A stretch of DNA of 64,000 bases from Granulicella sp. dw_53 (GTDB lineage Bacteria > Acidobacteriota > Terriglobia > Terriglobales > Acidobacteriaceae). Below, piece by piece: positions 56,178-64,000 of this stretch. The number at the start of each line of letters is the position of its first letter. The stretch's first letter is position 1. The stretch is taken from positions 62,001 through 126,000 of the forward strand of contig NZ_JAAVUR010000011.1 in assembly GCF_018449545.1 (NCBI RefSeq), written 5' to 3'. A model generated the notes under the pieces. That model made no database searches and had not been told where the DNA came from. It saw only the letters and a list, made by a program, of their open reading frames with translations. Both the position numbers and the translations under genes were made by a program.

Positions 56178-58091
56178 CTAGTCGCAGGAGAAAAATGAGT
56201 AGAAAGTAAAAGTACCAGTTCCACTAGGTCCGCCTGTGACTACTAAAGTAAGCGGAGTCCCTGCTGCAACAGAGGTTCCGGTAACGGTACAAGTTGCCGA
56301 GGGAGAGATGGGAATGCTTCCGGTTGCGCCGGCGCTGGTGATGGAACAAACACCCCCTACGGTCGTTCCCAAGCTCCAAGTGCCGGCAGTATTTGCATTG
56401 CCGGTAGCGCTCGCTGCAGAGATCAATGCGGGAATGGCTGTATAAAGCTGGAAGGTCAAGCTGGTAAATGGAGTGACGTTATAAAGGGTATAGGAAGGCG
56501 TGCATGCACTTGGTGTAATCGTCGTGGTGAACTCACCCAGATTGATACCCGAACCAGAATTTCCACCACCTGATGCCGGATTGTTATAGATGATGTTGGA
56601 GCTTATCTGGTGGGCAGACACGGAGTAAGGAATCCCGGCTGGTAAGGCCCCTGTGTTCCCGGTAGCCGAGCCAGTTGCGCCTGTAGCGCCGGTCGTACCA
56701 GTAGCTCCAGCTGGTCCTGTAGTACCAGCGCCTGTCGCACCGGTAGCCCCTGTCGAACCTGTTACGCCAGTAGATCCGGTCGCCCCTTGCGGAAGCAAGA
56801 CACTCCACTCCGCTACGGTAGTGGGCGGAATAGCGGTAATGGAACCATTGAAGGTGTCGATGTACAGAGTACTGTTGAAGGTCACAACATCATTCAAGTG
56901 GTATGTCGTTGACGAACTATACGCCCCCGTGAAGTTGACGCCTGTGGCTCCTGTTGCCCCCGTACTGCCAGTCGCTCCTGTTACACCAGTTGCACCAATT
57001 ACGCCGGTTGCACCTGTGGCTCCCGTGGTGCCCGTGTTACCTGTTGCGCCCGTAACGCCTGTGGCCCCAGTGGATCCCGTGGCTCCGATCAGCCCAGTCG
57101 CTCCGGTTGCTCCTGTAGCGCCTACGTTCCCTGTTGGACCTGTGGCTCCTGTTGTTCCAGGTACCCCCTGTGGTCCTATTAGTCCAGTGGCTCCAGTCGC
57201 ACCTGTTGCGCCGGTCGCTCCGGCGACGCCACCAGTTGTCGCTACCCAGGATGCAGGCGTCGATGCTGGTGGCTCATTCGTTGTTGTCTGGATTGCCAGA
57301 TAACTCAGGCCCTCTGAAACTACAACCGAGCCAGCCGGGTAAGTCGTGGCTGTAGAGTAGTTACCACCCAGAAATGGTCCGGTCTCACCTGTTGCACCAG
57401 TAGCACCCGTTGGGCCAGTTGCACCGGTGTTACCTTGAAGCCCTGCAGCGCCTGTGGCTCCAGGCAAGCCTTGGGTGCCCGTAATTCCTTGAAGGCCCTG
57501 GGCTCCTGTTGCGCCAGTTAGGCCGGTCGCGCCCATCGAAGTAATAGTGATGTCGAGAGTGGCCGCATGTCCTGTCTCGTCATTTTCTTTACTGTCGATG
57601 AGAATATTCGCTGCTGAAGAAGTGAGCGCAACACCATTGTTGCTACTGGGGGTTGTTACCCAACCCTGCACCAAAGAAGTCACATCGAGCACGACGTATT
57701 GTCCGGCTAACGACGCTGTAAAGTTGTTGGTCGCAGCTCCTAGAGTCGGAGTGGTCGCGTAAGTGACGCTAGATTCACCCCATGCCGACGTTACGGGAGC
57801 GACACTCACAACGCCGCCTGCATTGACGCGATTGATATAGAGGGTCAATGTGGCATGCGAGATCTGACTGGAGATAATGCCTGCTGGAAGCGAACCCAAC
57901 TCGAACTGGAGAAGTCCTGTGTTGCCATTTCCAACATATAAGTTGGCAATCGTGCCGTAGTTGGTCGCAGTACGCGTCGAGTTGACGTGGGCGTCCCCGA
58001 TGAGAGCAACCTCGGTTGCATTCGCGATAGAAGCGGTGAGAGCGAGGGTTAGGAAGGTGGCGGATAGAAGAACGATTGAGGGACGCTTCAA
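56178..58091 (-). CDS. Secreted collagen-like (Gly-Ala-Thr) repeat protein
   Basis: Start TTG 58091 is preferred, since GAAGGAG lies 8 bp upstream; a GTG at 58100 abuts that site. A signal peptide ends near SIANA. Residues about 25-185 resemble a DNRLRE/CBM-like domain ([24 protein letters not shown]). Three blocks of G-x-y triplets, mostly GAT, cover about 190-450. They are interrupted by two copies of a chitin-binding-like module ([40 protein letters not shown]). The C-terminal ~120-residue globular domain contains three Cys. Thr fills most Y positions, as in glycosylated bacterial collagens. Confidence 0.9.
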   Translation of the reverse strand: MKRPSIVLLSATFLTLALTASIANATEVALIGDAHVNSTRTATNYGTIANLYVGNGNTGLLQFELGSLPAGIISSQISHATLTLYINRVNAGGVVSVAPVTSAWGESSVTYATTPTLGAATNNFTASLAGQYVVLDVTSLVQGWVTTPSSNNGVALTSSAANILIDSKENDETGHAATLDITITSMGATGLTGATGAQGLQGITGTQGLPGATGAAGLQGNTGATGPTGATGATGETGPFLGGNYSTATTYPAGSVVVSEGLSYLAIQTTTNEPPASTPASWVATTGGVAGATGATGATGATGLIGPQGVPGTTGATGPTGNVGATGATGATGLIGATGSTGATGVTGATGNTGTTGATGATGVIGATGVTGATGSTGATGATGVNFTGAYSSSTTYHLNDVVTFNSTLYIDTFNGSITAIPPTTVAEWSVLLPQGATGSTGVTGSTGATGATGAGTTGPAGATGTTGATGATGSATGNTGALPAGIPYSVSAHQISSNIIYNNPASGGGNSGSGINLGEFTTTITPSACTPSYTLYNVTPFTSLTFQLYTAIPALISAASATGNANTAGTWSLGTTVGGVCSITSAGATGSIPISPSATCTVTGTSVAAGTPLTLVVTGGPSGTGTFTFYSFFSCD

Positions 58092-58358
58092 AACGCACAC
58101 TCCTTCTCAGAGAGCTGTTACTCTTGCCCGGGCTAGGATTAGCCAAGGGATTGATCTTCTGAGACAACTCGAACCAGCATTTTTTGAATCACCGATCCAC
58201 AAGAGCGTGCATCAGGTGAATTACTGCGATACCAGAAACATGAATCCTTGAGACGCGATTTAGCATACAGGCTAGATGCAATATGTCACCATGTTTATTT
58301 GAAAATTAGTAACTATATTTATTGAGCGACTTAGAAAGTAGGAAAGGGCTTGTGCCGG

Positions 58359-60626
58359 ATGAATCTATCTACAAAGCAGAGGAGCCTGGGAATAATCGTA
58401 TTATTGGCAATTTGCCTTGTTTATTCCAATTCAATGACAAATGGGTTTCACTTTGACGACTTCCATACCGTTACAGACAATCCCTCTATTCGAAGTTTGA
58501 GAAACGTACCGCATTTTTTTACTAATGCCTCAACATTTAGCGTACTTCCCGCAAATCGGACTTATCGACCGTTTGTCTCTGCTTCGCTAGCTTGGGACTA
58601 CATGCTCGGCCGAGGTTACAAACTCTTTTGGTTTCACATCACTACTTTCATTTTATTTCTGCTCCAAATAGCTCTAATAGCCAAGTTTTATTACCTGTTA
58701 TTGGATAAAGTCAGAGATTCGGTTGCTAATCGATGGATAGCATTAGTTGGCGCCGCCTGGTATGGATTGCATCCCGCTATGGCCGAAACGGTTAACTATG
58801 TCATCCAGCGAGGTGATCTATATTGCACACTTGGCTGTGTGGCGGCGTTGTATATTTTTGCTCGGTATAAGTCTCTACGTCGTACTGGTACATACCTTGT
58901 TCCACTTACATTTGCGTTACTTTCCAAGCCTCCGGCTATAGTATTTCCCGTTCTTCTTTTTCTTTACGTCTTCTTTTTTGAGGCAGTGATATCGCGGATC
59001 AAGAAGAGCTTTTTGGCCATAATCCCCTCTTTGTTGCTAAGTGCTCTTCTCATCTGGCTACAGTGGACGATGACGCCTAGATCATTTTCCCCATCTATTA
59101 TCTCGCCATGGGCTTACCGTCTAACCCAACCCTTCGTCTGGCTTCGCTATATAAGCGCTTTATTTTTTCCTTTACAACTCAACGTAGATACAGATTTAGC
59201 ACCCTTTGCTCATCTCAACCTCCGTGCATTGGCGGGGTTATGCCTCCTGATCTTTTTAGGTTTGAGTATCTGGTTTACATCCAGACGTCGCATTTTTTAT
59301 CCCATCTCCTTCGGTCTGTGTTGGTTCGTCCTCACACAACTTCCGACCTCTCTCTATCCCTTGTCCGAGGTTGAAAACGACCATCGCATGTTTTTTTCTT
59401 TCGTGGGGCTGATATTGGCTGTCATTTGGTCTATATGGCTCTTGCTCGTTCACTATCTGGATTTAGAACATAAAGTAACGAATCGACTCTGGCTCCGTCG
59501 CGTAGTTGTGGCCACCGTATGCCTGGTGCTTACCAGCTATGCGTTTGGCGTTCATGTACGCAATGTTGTCTGGAAGGACGAAGAGTCGCTATGGTACGAC
59601 GATGTCGTTAAATCCCCGCATAACGGTCGCGGCTTGATGATCTATGGTCTCACCCAGATGAATAAGGGCTTGTATGCCACAGCACTCGAGTACTTCGAGC
59701 GCGCTCTTCTCTATAGTCCAAACTATCCTACTCTGGAGATCAACCTTGGTATCGTCAATGGTGCTTTAGCGGATGCTGGTGATCAGAGTCGCGCCCGCGA
59801 AGCGGAACGACACTTCCAGAGAGCAATCTCGTTGGCACCCAACGACGATACCGCACATGCGTTCTATGGTCGTTGGCTTAATCTGCATAGCCGTTCACCA
59901 GAGGCTATTACGCAACTACAAAATGCCGTTGCGCTCAATCCACAACGCATCTTTCAGCGAGAAGTCCTCGTCGACGCCTATAACCGAACGGGGGACGAAG
60001 TTGCCGCGCGAAAGACCGCGCAAGACATGCTTTCGATTGCACCAGACAATGTGTTGGCAACACAGACCTTGGCACATCCGCCTACTCAGGATGTTTCCTT
60101 TTGGGTCAATCTCTCGATGATGCAGTTTCGACAAGGTCATTTCTCTCAGTCGATCGCCTCTGCCCGTCACGCACTCAAACTAAATCCAAATTCCGCTGAA
60201 GCCTACAACAACATTGGAGCGGCTTATGGAGCAATGCACCAATGGGACGATGCCATTAGCAATGAGCAGAATGCGCTTCGGCTACAGCCGAACTTGCAGA
60301 TTGCCAGAAATAATCTGAGCTTGTACGCGCGAGAGAAAGGAAGTTCTGATTCGCCAGAGTCGGCAATCGAGTATCTCGAAACATCGCTTCGGCTCAATAG
60401 GGAAGGCAAATATGAGGCGAGCATTAAGGCCGCCCAGAGTGCAGTACGTCTGAATCCCGGATTGGCAGAGGGGTGGAATAACATCGCTGCTGGTCAGGGA
60501 GCTTTGCATCATTGGAACGAGGCGATTACGGCGGCAGAACGAGCCATAGCGCTCAAGCCGGACTTTCAACTAGCTAAAAACAATCTTGCCTGGTCCCTGG
60601 CGCAGAAAAGAAGAGAACGTCCTTAA
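58359..60626 (+). CDS. TMTC-like GT-C membrane glycosyltransferase with TPRs
   Basis: 755 residues from ATG 58359, which has GGAAAGGG upstream. Residues 1-410 carry about ten membrane helices. The first extracytoplasmic loop has FHFDDFHTVTDNP (Asp33-Asp34), matching the acidic motif of lipid-phosphosugar-dependent GT-C enzymes. PAMAETVNYVIQRGDLY follows. Residues about 430-755 are TPR units (EAYNNIGAAYGAMHQWDDAI is one), expected outside the membrane. This is the layout of eukaryotic TMTC O-mannosyltransferases. It is divergent from the collagen-like gene and 9 bp from the convergent GT2-GtrA gene. The first half is AT-richer than its neighbours. Confidence 0.8.
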   Translation: MNLSTKQRSLGIIVLLAICLVYSNSMTNGFHFDDFHTVTDNPSIRSLRNVPHFFTNASTFSVLPANRTYRPFVSASLAWDYMLGRGYKLFWFHITTFILFLLQIALIAKFYYLLLDKVRDSVANRWIALVGAAWYGLHPAMAETVNYVIQRGDLYCTLGCVAALYIFARYKSLRRTGTYLVPLTFALLSKPPAIVFPVLLFLYVFFFEAVISRIKKSFLAIIPSLLLSALLIWLQWTMTPRSFSPSIISPWAYRLTQPFVWLRYISALFFPLQLNVDTDLAPFAHLNLRALAGLCLLIFLGLSIWFTSRRRIFYPISFGLCWFVLTQLPTSLYPLSEVENDHRMFFSFVGLILAVIWSIWLLLVHYLDLEHKVTNRLWLRRVVVATVCLVLTSYAFGVHVRNVVWKDEESLWYDDVVKSPHNGRGLMIYGLTQMNKGLYATALEYFERALLYSPNYPTLEINLGIVNGALADAGDQSRAREAERHFQRAISLAPNDDTAHAFYGRWLNLHSRSPEAITQLQNAVALNPQRIFQREVLVDAYNRTGDEVAARKTAQDMLSIAPDNVLATQTLAHPPTQDVSFWVNLSMMQFRQGHFSQSIASARHALKLNPNSAEAYNNIGAAYGAMHQWDDAISNEQNALRLQPNLQIARNNLSLYAREKGSSDSPESAIEYLETSLRLNREGKYEASIKAAQSAVRLNPGLAEGWNNIAAGQGALHHWNEAITAAERAIALKPDFQLAKNNLAWSLAQKRRERP

Positions 60627-60635
60627 GTTCTTGCG

Positions 60636-61712
60636 TCAAGATAATTCTGGTGGCCGTCGAAAGACAAATGTGCGTTGAACCGAGAAACTTACTAGGCTAA
60701 GCAATATGTCGACCGCAACTTTCGCGGCATAGACGTTCCATCGCAAATACGTGGTCAACAGCCATATTAATAAATAACTAAGCGCTGCTATCGCAGCCAC
60801 CAATGCATAATAGCGCAGCAGCATACCTTGAATAGAGCCCCGGCTTTGGAAGACGAACCGTCGATTCACTGCAAAGTTAACTAGCGAGCTCAGCCGCCCT
60901 ACAGCGACACTTATAGGCAAATTATGGGTAATGGCAAATGTAGCCGAGAAGCCCGCGAAATCTACTCCCGCTGCGATTAAAGAAGAGAAGTAAAAACGAA
61001 CGAGCATGAAATAAATGCGCATCGAGTCCCAAAAGGGATTGAAGTGCGAAGATTTATTTCCGTCGAGGTAAATAGTCTGGATTGGCACCTCAAGCGGTTT
61101 GCCGCGTAGGCGACAGAGATGCACCAGTACAGTCATCTCATACTCGTATCGTTCTCCTTCAAGGATCATTAGTTCTGGAAGCATGCTACGGGAAAAACCG
61201 CGTAACCCTGTTTGGGTATCAACGAGTTTAGTGCCAGTAATGAACTGGAAAATATTGCGTGTTAGTACATTGCCGAATCGGCTACGCAAAGGCACGTCCT
61301 CCCCGAAGGTTCTAACACCCAACACCATCCTGTCGACAGACTTTTTCGTCGCTTGAGCTACGTGCCGAATATCTTCGGCTCGATGTTGACCATCTGCGTC
61401 TGCAGTCACCAACCAGTTGCACTTTGGCAGCTGGACAAGAAGGTGATTGATACCCGTCTTGAGCGCACGCCCTTTGCCTAGATTTACGGCATGGTGTAAC
61501 ACCTGCACGCTGGCGATCCCGCTTAACTGCTCAAAGAGCGGTTGGTACTCCGTTGAGCCGCTATCGTCAACAATAAGAATGGAGGCAAAGCCATAATCTA
61601 CAAGCGCAGAAACCAAAGACAGCAAGGTCAGATCAGGTTGCCGGGCAGGGATTAAAATAGCCAGCCGGGTAAGGTCGCAGGGAGGATTGCTATCTACTAA
61701 TGACATTGGCAA
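60636..61712 (-). CDS. GT2-GtrA fusion: polyprenyl-phosphate sugar synthase
   Basis: 358 residues. The N-terminal GT2 domain (about 15-225) is of the dolichol-phosphate-mannose synthase type: ILIVDDSGS, HHAVNLGKGRALKTGI and TADADGQH (DxD at 105-107). DTQTGLRGFSRSML and a YEYEMTVL region follow. The C-terminal GtrA domain (about 235-355) has four helices and NFAVNRRFVF/QRTFVFRR repeats. The fusion would make a polyprenyl-P-hexose and help move it across the membrane. The partner GT-C gene is convergent with a 9-bp gap. Confidence 0.9.
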   Translation of the reverse strand: MPMSLVDSNPPCDLTRLAILIPARQPDLTLLSLVSALVDYGFASILIVDDSGSTEYQPLFEQLSGIASVQVLHHAVNLGKGRALKTGINHLLVQLPKCNWLVTADADGQHRAEDIRHVAQATKKSVDRMVLGVRTFGEDVPLRSRFGNVLTRNIFQFITGTKLVDTQTGLRGFSRSMLPELMILEGERYEYEMTVLVHLCRLRGKPLEVPIQTIYLDGNKSSHFNPFWDSMRIYFMLVRFYFSSLIAAGVDFAGFSATFAITHNLPISVAVGRLSSLVNFAVNRRFVFQSRGSIQGMLLRYYALVAAIAALSYLLIWLLTTYLRWNVYAAKVAVDILLSLVSFSVQRTFVFRRPPELS

Positions 61713-62067
61713 ACCAGCTTATCGGATGTGCAGTGCACTCGCATACCAGTATGTCTTTGTCAGACTGAATATGCCAGTCAGATCGCGCGTCACGTACTTT
61801 CTCTACACCAATTACATGGTGTGCGGGCGGTCCACAATTCTTCCAGCGATATGGGTATGCAGCGCTCGCTCCCTACGTTCATAGGAGCCACAACTAAGCA
61901 TGGGAAATCATCCGAAATCCCAGTTGGTGTCTCGCCGATATCGAAGGTTGCCTAAGTAATTGATTAAATGGTCGGGGCGAGAGGATTCGAAGCTCTAATT
62001 GAACGTTTCGTGTCATCTCGCCGGTTCGCAAGTATTTCATTCTATTGTCAATTGGGGCGCGGTCATC
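61713..62067. other. Intergenic region next to receptor pseudogene
   Basis: About 355 bp that should contain the GT2-GtrA promoter (minus). Remaining short frames show no similarity; part may be residual sequence from the truncated receptor. Confidence 0.45.
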
Positions 62068-64000
62068 TCAGGGAGTCGGACCGCGTTCTCTGTGCGCCGC
62101 GAGTGTCCGCTGGTCGGAAGGCTCGTTGCCGTTGCAGACGCGATTCGGACGGAGAAACGTTCCAGTATTCGCCGAGGCGTTCGACGACATGAACACTGAG
62201 AACGGCGCGCCGCTCTGCAGTGTGACGATTCCCGTCAAGTCCCATCCTCTAATCGCGGCGTCAACGAATCCATTGGTGTGTTTTGTATACTGGTGGCCGC
62301 GACCGACCGGAAGCTGATAGATCGGGCTGAACGTGAAACGATGACGGTGATCAAAGTCGGACAGGCCATAGTCCGCTGAAAGATTGCGTGGGTTCTAAAT
62401 GTTCATGCGGGATTCGCTGGAAGAGGAGTTGCCCCCCGGGTCCCTGATCCAGGCTGCGGCTCCAAGTATAGGCTGCGAGATACTGCAGTCCATGTCACGC
62501 GCGTTATTCGGCCGAAAGTTGCAGTGCGTTGTAGCTCGAGACGCCGCGGTTTTCCCACGCTGAAATCGACGAGTATGCAGCATAAGGCTGCCGCGCCAGC
62601 ACGGACCCAGGGCCAGGGATCGCGACATCCTCGTTCAGCGTGATACCGAGGTGCGTGTCCTTGGAGTCCGCATACGATCCCCGCGCCGCCAGCGAGTTCG
62701 TCACCTGACGTTCCAGCGTCAGATTCCACTGGTAGACAGACGGCGTCGGGTTGCGTTGCGGAAAATACATCACGGTGGGAACATTCGGCGCAGACGGCAC
62801 CAGCGGAATACCCGTCGACGTCGACAAGCATTGCGTCACGCCATCGCAGGTCGTCGAGAACGTCTGCGCAAATGGATAGTTGAGGAACAGACGTGCCGAA
62901 GATCCCGTCTCTTGCTCGTCAAAGAAGTATGCGCCAAGGGCAGAGCGGACGACGTTCTTATCGCCTAGCTTGCATGCTAAGCTCATGCGCGGAATGAAGT
63001 TCAGCTTGCGGGTCTGGATGATGGCACGGCTGTACCCACCTTGACTGGCCAGGGCAATGGTTCCTCTTCCATCGGGCGTCGCAGCGATGACGCCGTCATC
63101 TGGAATAAAGTTCGACTGCCGATCCTTGCGATCAATCGGCGATGTGAACAGGTCATATCGAAGTCCAGCCACCGCCGTAAGCCGGGACGTCAGGCGCCAC
63201 ATGTCCTGCGCAAATGCACCAAACTCCGTGTAACTGATATATGGAGTACCCTGAGGCAGAATCGACTTTGTCAAGCTCACCGGAGTCCCCAGCAGGAAGT
63301 CCGCAAAGCCAGAGCCGCCCGTACCGGAACCATTATTCGTATACGCGCCCGTAAAGCTCAGTGCGCCGGAAGGCGCGGACAGTTGGTTGAAGCCGAAGTT
63401 ATTGTGAACCGCGCTCGCGCCAAAACGGAATGCATGCGCGCCATAGTTGTACAGCACGTTATCGGAGATCTGAATCGTGTTCTGGTGCACAATCTCTGGC
63501 TGGAAGCTGGCGCTGTATCCGCTGAAACCTGAAATCGTAAGACTGGCCAGACCCGTGCCATCGGTGTTCGAAATCGTTCGCTCCCGGCAGGCCCAGCGCG
63601 GCAGACGTTTTGTATCCGCTATCCAGCGGAGTCACCAGCAGAATGAAGCGCGTGTAGCCCAGCGCCCGTTCGTTCACTACGTTCGAAGAGAACATGTGCG
63701 TCTCCTGGAACGTCGCCTGCATCGACGGCGCATGATTGTTCCGGTTCGCCCCGGCAAAGGCCTGCGGGTTGAACGTGCTGCCGATCAGGACCGGTGTCTT
63801 TGGAAAGCCCACATCGGCGCGGCCATTCGTGTACTGGAAGAACATGCTGTCTTTAGGCGAGGCAACATAGTCGAAGCGCACATCGTACTGGTGCTGAATG
63901 CTGACCTGCAGATTGTTGTAGCGGAAGGTATTCGCATTCCCGGCAATATTCGCCTGCGGCAGAATCTGCAGAAGCTTAACAGCTGCGGGATCAAACCGCG
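62068..64000 (-). pseudogene. TonB-dependent receptor pseudogene (5' end outside window)
   Basis: Receptor-barrel sequence runs through the whole span in three frames. From the window edge to about 63570 one frame reads NERALGYTRFILLVTPLDSG. It then shifts to GLASLTISGFSGYSASFQPE and continues to SAWENRGVSSYNALQLSAE at about 62505. A second shift follows, with DPGGNSSSSESRMNI ending at an in-frame TAG near 62400. The same frame then resumes as DYGLSDFDHRHRFTFSPIYQ and SGAPFSVFMSSNASANTGTF. It stops at 62068, well before a normal C-terminal barrel strand. Two frameshifts, one nonsense codon and a 3' truncation indicate a dead gene. Confidence 0.82.

Noticed and set aside
56653..57303. Long plus-strand frame of Pro-Val-Ala repeats opposite the collagen-like gene
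   Set aside because: It is the antisense reading of Gly-Ala-Thr codons. No ribosome site or signal peptide, and the minus-strand frame has clear domains.
56900..57500. Short tandem repeats considered as a CRISPR array
   Set aside because: The 9-bp periodicity is codon-based (Gly-x-y triplets); no spacers of constant length and no cas genes.

Overview
The window reads as chromosomal DNA of an Acidobacteriota bacterium, most likely family Acidobacteriaceae (Granulicella, Edaphobacter or Terriglobus type). The grounds are moderately high G+C, three very long Oar-like TonB-dependent receptors that start with a carboxypeptidase-regulatory fold, a membrane-tethered winged-helix protein of the kind common in this phylum, NHL/Ig-like surface proteins, a bacillithiol-type BshA, and short intergenic palindromes built on CCCCACCCT/AGGGTGGGG. 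Genus is inferred from gene content only.

Layout. 1-8.8 kb: a partial TonB receptor, a divergent ROK repressor, murQ, a class A beta-lactamase-fold protein, lepB and a tiny secreted Arg/His-rich peptide. A shared TTTAGRTATACCT-like site lies upstream of the receptor, the ROK gene and murQ, suggesting one amino-sugar/peptidoglycan-recycling regulon. 8.8-14.1 kb: tpiA, pgk, ridA, a PNPOx-like gene, a DUF6629 membrane protein and gap. 14.2-25.3 kb: a P-loop kinase, a three-gene osmoprotectant ABC transporter, DinB-like and GH88/105 proteins, ribA, a LytS-type kinase, bshA, a ChbG/HpnK deacetylase and tRNA-Val(TAC). 25.3-26.2 kb is decayed sequence. 26.2-32.5 kb: ArsR regulator divergent from an RND efflux operon (pump, adaptor, outer-membrane factor).

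33-40.3 kb is an exopolysaccharide locus: polyprenyl-P glycosylphosphotransferase, a LuxR regulator with a degenerate receiver, UDP-glucose dehydrogenase, GT4 glycosyltransferase and Wzx-like flippase. 40.8-48.3 kb: an MBL-fold hydrolase, a YciI protein, a GMC dehydrogenase complex with a pentaheme cytochrome, hflX and a creatininase-family enzyme. 48.3-53.6 kb: a winged-helix transmembrane protein divergent from a complete TonB receptor. 53.6-61.7 kb: an NHL/Ig-like protein, a collagen-like Gly-Ala-Thr repeat protein, a TMTC-like membrane glycosyltransferase with TPRs, and a GT2-GtrA fusion. The window ends in a broken TonB receptor pseudogene.

The strongest candidate for an undescribed system is 56.2-61.7 kb. 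A secreted collagen-like protein rich in Thr sits beside a GT-C enzyme and a polyprenyl-phosphate-sugar synthase/flippase fusion, which together would suffice for extracytoplasmic O-glycosylation of the collagen rod. This is inferred from gene content and adjacency.
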